Shown piece by piece: positions 60,897-64,000 of a DNA stretch of 64,000 nucleotides. Source of the DNA: Alphaproteobacteria bacterium (GTDB lineage: Bacteria > Pseudomonadota > Alphaproteobacteria > Caulobacterales > Hyphomonadaceae); the NCBI GenBank assembly GCA_009909065.1, contig JAAANZ010000031.1, positions 1 through 64,000 of the forward strand, written 5' to 3'. Within the stretch, counting starts at the first letter, position 1, and each line of letters opens with the position of its first letter. Position numbers and translations under genes: made by a program. The notes under the pieces were generated by a model, which made no database searches, was not told the DNA's origin, and was given only the letters and a program-made list of their open reading frames with translations.

Positions 60897-61876
60897 CTGT
60901 CTCGCAGAATGACTATGTCCGCCCGAAGGATATCGACAACCGCGCCAGTCCGGGCCAGAGGCTGGCCTGGCGGCTCGAAACGCTTGCCTGGGATGTGATC
61001 TACTGGACGCCGATGAAACTCCTGGGGCCGGACAGGGCCTCGAATTTCGTCGGCGGCCTGATGCGCCGCCTCGGCCCGCGGCTGTCGCAGCACAAGACGG
61101 CGCTGCGCAATCTCCGGCTTGCCTTTCCCGGCTGGAGCGAGGCCGATATTCGCGCCACCGCGCTGAAAGCCTGGGAGAATGTCGGGCGTACGGCCGGCGA
61201 ACTTCCGCACCTGCCGAGCATCCACCCCTATGAGGGCGACAGGGTCGAGGTTGTCGGCGGCGAGCGACTGGACGCGCTGCGCAACAGCGGAAAGGGCGCG
61301 GTGCTGATCTCCGGGCATTTCGCCAACTGGGAAATCATGGCGGCGGTCATCTGCCGGCGCCCGCTCGACTGCCTCGTGACCTATCGTGCCCTGAACAATC
61401 CGCATATCGACCGGCGGCTGAACCGCGTGCGCCGGGACTATGGCATCGGCGTGCTGACTCCGAAGGGGCTCGGCACGCGCGAGATGATGCGCGCCCTGTC
61501 GAAGGGCCGGTGCGTGGCGCTGATGAATGACCAGAAGTTCAATGAAGGGCTCGCCGTTCCCTTTTTCGCTCATGACGCGATGACCGCCCCGGGTCCGGCA
61601 CGCCTGGCCATGAAATATGATGTGCCGATCGTGCCGGTCTCGACGGTGCGCACCGGGCCGGCCCGCTTTCGCGTCACCTTTCACGCGCAGATCGAGAAAG
61701 CCGATAGCGGCGACGAGGCCGCCGACCTGGAAGAAACCGTTCGGCGTATCAACCTATTTCTGGAGCAACGCGTGCGCGAGGCGCCCGGTCAGTGGTTCTG
61801 GCAACACCGGCGCTGGCCGAAATCGGCCTGGAAGGCGGCGGATTCCGCCTCCGCCCGGCCCGATACGGCCCGTTGA
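60893..61876 (+). CDS. Lipid A biosynthesis (LpxL/HtrB-type) acyltransferase
   Basis: A 327-residue membrane acyltransferase. The HxxxxE block is ISGHFANWEIMA, then CLVTYRALNNPHIDRRLNRVR, RCVALMNDQKFNEG and FFAHDAMTAPGPARLAMKY, which are typical of LpxL/HtrB lauroyl acyltransferases. It adds a secondary acyl chain to Kdo-lipid A. The track frame opens at 60830 inside lpxK; ATG 60893 overlaps the lpxK stop and gives MTVSQNDYVRPKDIDN, a suitable N-terminus. Last gene of the lipid A operon, convergent with the GGDEF-EAL gene 8 bases on. Confidence 0.92.
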   Translation: MTVSQNDYVRPKDIDNRASPGQRLAWRLETLAWDVIYWTPMKLLGPDRASNFVGGLMRRLGPRLSQHKTALRNLRLAFPGWSEADIRATALKAWENVGRTAGELPHLPSIHPYEGDRVEVVGGERLDALRNSGKGAVLISGHFANWEIMAAVICRRPLDCLVTYRALNNPHIDRRLNRVRRDYGIGVLTPKGLGTREMMRALSKGRCVALMNDQKFNEGLAVPFFAHDAMTAPGPARLAMKYDVPIVPVSTVRTGPARFRVTFHAQIEKADSGDEAADLEETVRRINLFLEQRVREAPGQWFWQHRRWPKSAWKAADSASARPDTAR

Positions 61877-61884
61877 GCCCGCGC

Positions 61885-64000
61885 TCAGGCCGAGCGGGGT
61901 CCCCTGCGGGCGGCTTTGCGTACCTGTGGGGCATTCAGCATGGCGACACGGGTCTCGTCACCGGCCTGTTCGGGCGGCTCTCCCGCGCCCGGCGATACCG
62001 GCAGCAGGTGTGAGAGTTCTTCAAGCGTCTTGGCCCGCGAAATCAGGAAGCCCTGAATTTCGTCACAGCCATGTTCGGAGAGGAACCGCCACTGGGCCTC
62101 GGTCTCGACGCCTTCCGCCGTGCAGCGCTTGCCGAGCGAATGGGCAAGGCCAATCGTGGTGCGCGTGATCACCCGGCTGTCCTCATTCGACTCAAGATCG
62201 CTGACAAAGGATTTGTCGATCTTGATCTTGTCGAACGGGAAACTGCGCAGATAACTCAGCGAGGAAAAGCCGGTGCCGAAATCATCGAGTGATATCTTCA
62301 GGCCGATGGATTTGAGCTGCATCAGCCGCTCCAGCACGAAATCGGTGTCCGCGATCAGAACGGATTCGGTGATTTCCAGGTCAAGCCGCGAGGGATCGAT
62401 GCGGTTGCGCGCCAGGGCGTTGACGATGGTGCTGACCAGCGTCGTGCTGTGAAGCTGGAGCGGCGAGATATTCACCGAAACGCCCACATTCTCCGGCAGG
62501 AACCGGGCCTGTGCCAGCGCCTCGCGGATGGCCCAGTCGCCCATGCGCGTGATCAGGCCGCAATCCTCGGCATGTTCGATGAACTGCCCGGGCATGATCG
62601 CGCCGCGCTCGGGATGATGCCAGCGCATCAGGGTTTCGCAGGAGACGACCTGGCTTGTTTGCGCATCGATGATCGGCTGAAATTTCAGGCAAAGCTCATT
62701 GTTGCCGAGCGCGGTGTAGAGATCGCTTTCGATCATGCGGCGCGCACGCGCCTTGGCGTCGAGATCGGCGGTGAAGGCGCACCAGTTGCCCTTGCCGCTC
62801 GTCTTGGCCTTGTAGAGCGCGAGATCGGCATGGGTGAGCATGGCCTGCGAGTCGGCATCGCCCGGCTCGAACCGGCGCACACCGGCGCTCGCCCCGCAAT
62901 TGGCTGTGGACCCCCATATGTCGTAAGGCTGGTTGAGCCGGGCCAAGAGATCATCGAGGAACCGTTCGAAGGAGCCGTCGTCGCGCCGCTCGACCAGCAG
63001 CGCAAACTCGTCGCCTCCCAGGCGCGAGATCGTGTCACCCGGCTCGCAGGAATGCGCCATGCGCTCGGCAAGCTGGCGCAGCAATTCGTCTCCTGCCGGA
63101 TGACCCAGCGTGTCATTGACCCATTTGAAATTGTCGAGATCCAGCCAGAGGATCGCGCGCACATGGCCCGGCGGGACCGGCATCTGCACCAGGCGTTCCA
63201 ACCGCTCCTGGAAAGTGGCGCGGTTGGGAAGCCCGGTCAGCCCGTCGAAATGCGCAAGATGGGCAATCTTGTCCTCGATTTTCTTGGACTGGGTGATGTC
63301 GGAGGCAACGCCGCGAAAGCCGACGAAAGTGTCGTCCTCGAAAATCGGCTTGCCGGTGATGGACCACCAGCGTTCCTCGTCATCGATATTGACGCGCAGG
63401 GCAAGGTCGCGAAATCCCTGCTGGCGGGAGATACAGGTGGACAGGATCTTTCGCGCTTCGCTGCGTTCAAACAGGGAGACCAATGACCGGCCATGCGCCA
63501 TCAGGCTGTAGCCCGATTTTCCGCCGTCGATTGACAGCGGAAGGGCCTCGAGCCGACCGCGCGAATCGGTCTGCCAGAGCCAGTCGGAGGTGCTCTCCTC
63601 GAAATCGCGCAGCAGAAGGCCAATCAGGGAATTGTGCTCGGCCACGGCCGCTTCGTTGAGATGCTGGGCCAGGAACTGGTTATAGTCCCAGCGGATGCAG
63701 ACAGCGATCACCGCCGCATAACAGATCACGAGGAGGGAGAGGTGCGCGAGATTGACCCCGGGCAGGAATTGCAGCGCCACGATGTAACCCGCGGCCACCG
63801 GCAGGGTGAAGCAGAAGGCGGCCGACGGTATCCGGGAAAGGATCGATGCGGCGCCGAAGATCATCCCTGCGCAAACTGTTGCGATCGCGAGATGATCCAT
63901 CGGGTCCGCAGCCGGCATGGTCAGGATCGGGAAAACGCCCCATAGCAGGCCAAAGGCCAGCGCCCCGAAGGAATGTCGCTGAATCCCGCGCCCGGACCTT
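61885..64000 (-). CDS. Membrane GGDEF-EAL protein with PAS domain (5' end outside the window)
   Basis: At least 704 residues are visible. Transmembrane helices open it (IATVCAGMIFGAASIL; FTLPVAAGYIVALQFL), then a PAS-like sensor (WLWQTDSRGRLEALPLS; WWSITGKPIFEDDTFVGFRGVASDIT). The GGDEF domain has RLGGDEFALLV intact. The EAL domain reads CETLMRW (ETL instead of EAL), then NISPLQL, LEITESVLI, ISLDDFGTGFSSLSYL, KIDKSFVS and EGVETEAQW, so catalytic residues for c-di-GMP hydrolysis look present. The open frame and hydrophobic sequence continue past ATG 63918 to the window edge (GALAFGLLWGVFPIL). The gene therefore begins beyond 64000. Confidence 0.9.
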   Translation of the reverse strand, partial: RSGRGIQRHSFGALAFGLLWGVFPILTMPAADPMDHLAIATVCAGMIFGAASILSRIPSAAFCFTLPVAAGYIVALQFLPGVNLAHLSLLVICYAAVIAVCIRWDYNQFLAQHLNEAAVAEHNSLIGLLLRDFEESTSDWLWQTDSRGRLEALPLSIDGGKSGYSLMAHGRSLVSLFERSEARKILSTCISRQQGFRDLALRVNIDDEERWWSITGKPIFEDDTFVGFRGVASDITQSKKIEDKIAHLAHFDGLTGLPNRATFQERLERLVQMPVPPGHVRAILWLDLDNFKWVNDTLGHPAGDELLRQLAERMAHSCEPGDTISRLGGDEFALLVERRDDGSFERFLDDLLARLNQPYDIWGSTANCGASAGVRRFEPGDADSQAMLTHADLALYKAKTSGKGNWCAFTADLDAKARARRMIESDLYTALGNNELCLKFQPIIDAQTSQVVSCETLMRWHHPERGAIMPGQFIEHAEDCGLITRMGDWAIREALAQARFLPENVGVSVNISPLQLHSTTLVSTIVNALARNRIDPSRLDLEITESVLIADTDFVLERLMQLKSIGLKISLDDFGTGFSSLSYLRSFPFDKIKIDKSFVSDLESNEDSRVITRTTIGLAHSLGKRCTAEGVETEAQWRFLSEHGCDEIQGFLISRAKTLEELSHLLPVSPGAGEPPEQAGDETRVAMLNAPQVRKAARRGPRSA

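Noticed and set aside
1-64000. CRISPR array, prophage, insertion sequence or integrative element
   Set aside because: No spaced repeats, transposase, integrase, terminal inverted repeats or phage genes were seen. The single tRNA gene is not flanked by an integrase or a repeated tRNA end.

Overview
The window is GC-rich (about two thirds G+C by eye), densely coding chromosomal DNA from an alphaproteobacterium. A Caulobacterales/Maricaulales/Hyphomonadaceae-type genome is the best guess. The reasons are the mfd-sdhE-recG block, a Cpa/Tad pilus locus, a PopA-like degenerate GGDEF protein, SspB next to PaaI-type thioesterases, a ChrR-like cupin protein and a prokaryotic Fe-S photolyase. I see no phage, IS element, integrase or CRISPR array. 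One tRNA (Glu) is present.

Layout. 1-5 kb: end of an SGNH acyltransferase, an EthD protein, prfC, an MscS channel and a PAN-domain protein. 5-16.5 kb: an ABC-F ATPase, a TauD dioxygenase, a DegP protease, a transporter/acyl-CoA dehydrogenase/monooxygenase operon, MAPEG, a phosphatase/CoA-racemase pair and the PopA-like protein. 16.5-25.6 kb: mfd, sdhE, recG, DUF502 and a kinase/DUF6285/DUF3089-like run. 25.6-30.6 kb: a four-gene operon (photolyase, FAD amine oxidase, DUF1365, cyclopropane-type methyltransferase). 30.7-38.4 kb: tRNA-Glu, recJ, a sphingosine-phosphate-lyase-like enzyme, sspB, two thioesterases, an acyl-CoA dehydrogenase and thiO. 38.6-42.4 kb: a ferric-iron ABC transporter. 42.4-47.5 kb: an M48 protease, a DsbA-like protein and an operon of ChrR-like cupin, DUF3108 and Fe-S photolyase. 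47.6-50.7 kb: cysK-sseA-metC. 50.7-57.7 kb: cpaB-C-D-E-F-tadB-tadC without pilin. 57.8-61.9 kb: a lipid A operon (DUF374, waaA, lpxK, LpxL-type). The last gene is a GGDEF-EAL protein cut by the window edge.

Two signals stand out. First, five genes (mfd twice, the DUF6285 gene, the lyase-like gene, the iron-binding lipoprotein and cpaE) are broken, each exactly at a perfect tandem duplication of 7, 14, 8, 17, 10 or 7 bp. Deleting one copy restores the family reading frame every time. A further 9-bp in-frame duplication lies in the iron-transport ATPase. Either a mutational process makes short tandem duplications here, or the assembly joined pieces with unmerged short overlaps.

Second, the two photolyase-containing operons, 20 kb apart, share a promoter of the form TGATCC-N18-TAA. 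This is the recognition pattern known for the RpoE/ChrR (ECF11) singlet-oxygen sigma factor. One operon begins with a ChrR homologue that has lost the two zinc-binding cysteines. Together they look like part of a photo-oxidative-stress regulon; no sigma factor gene is visible in the window.
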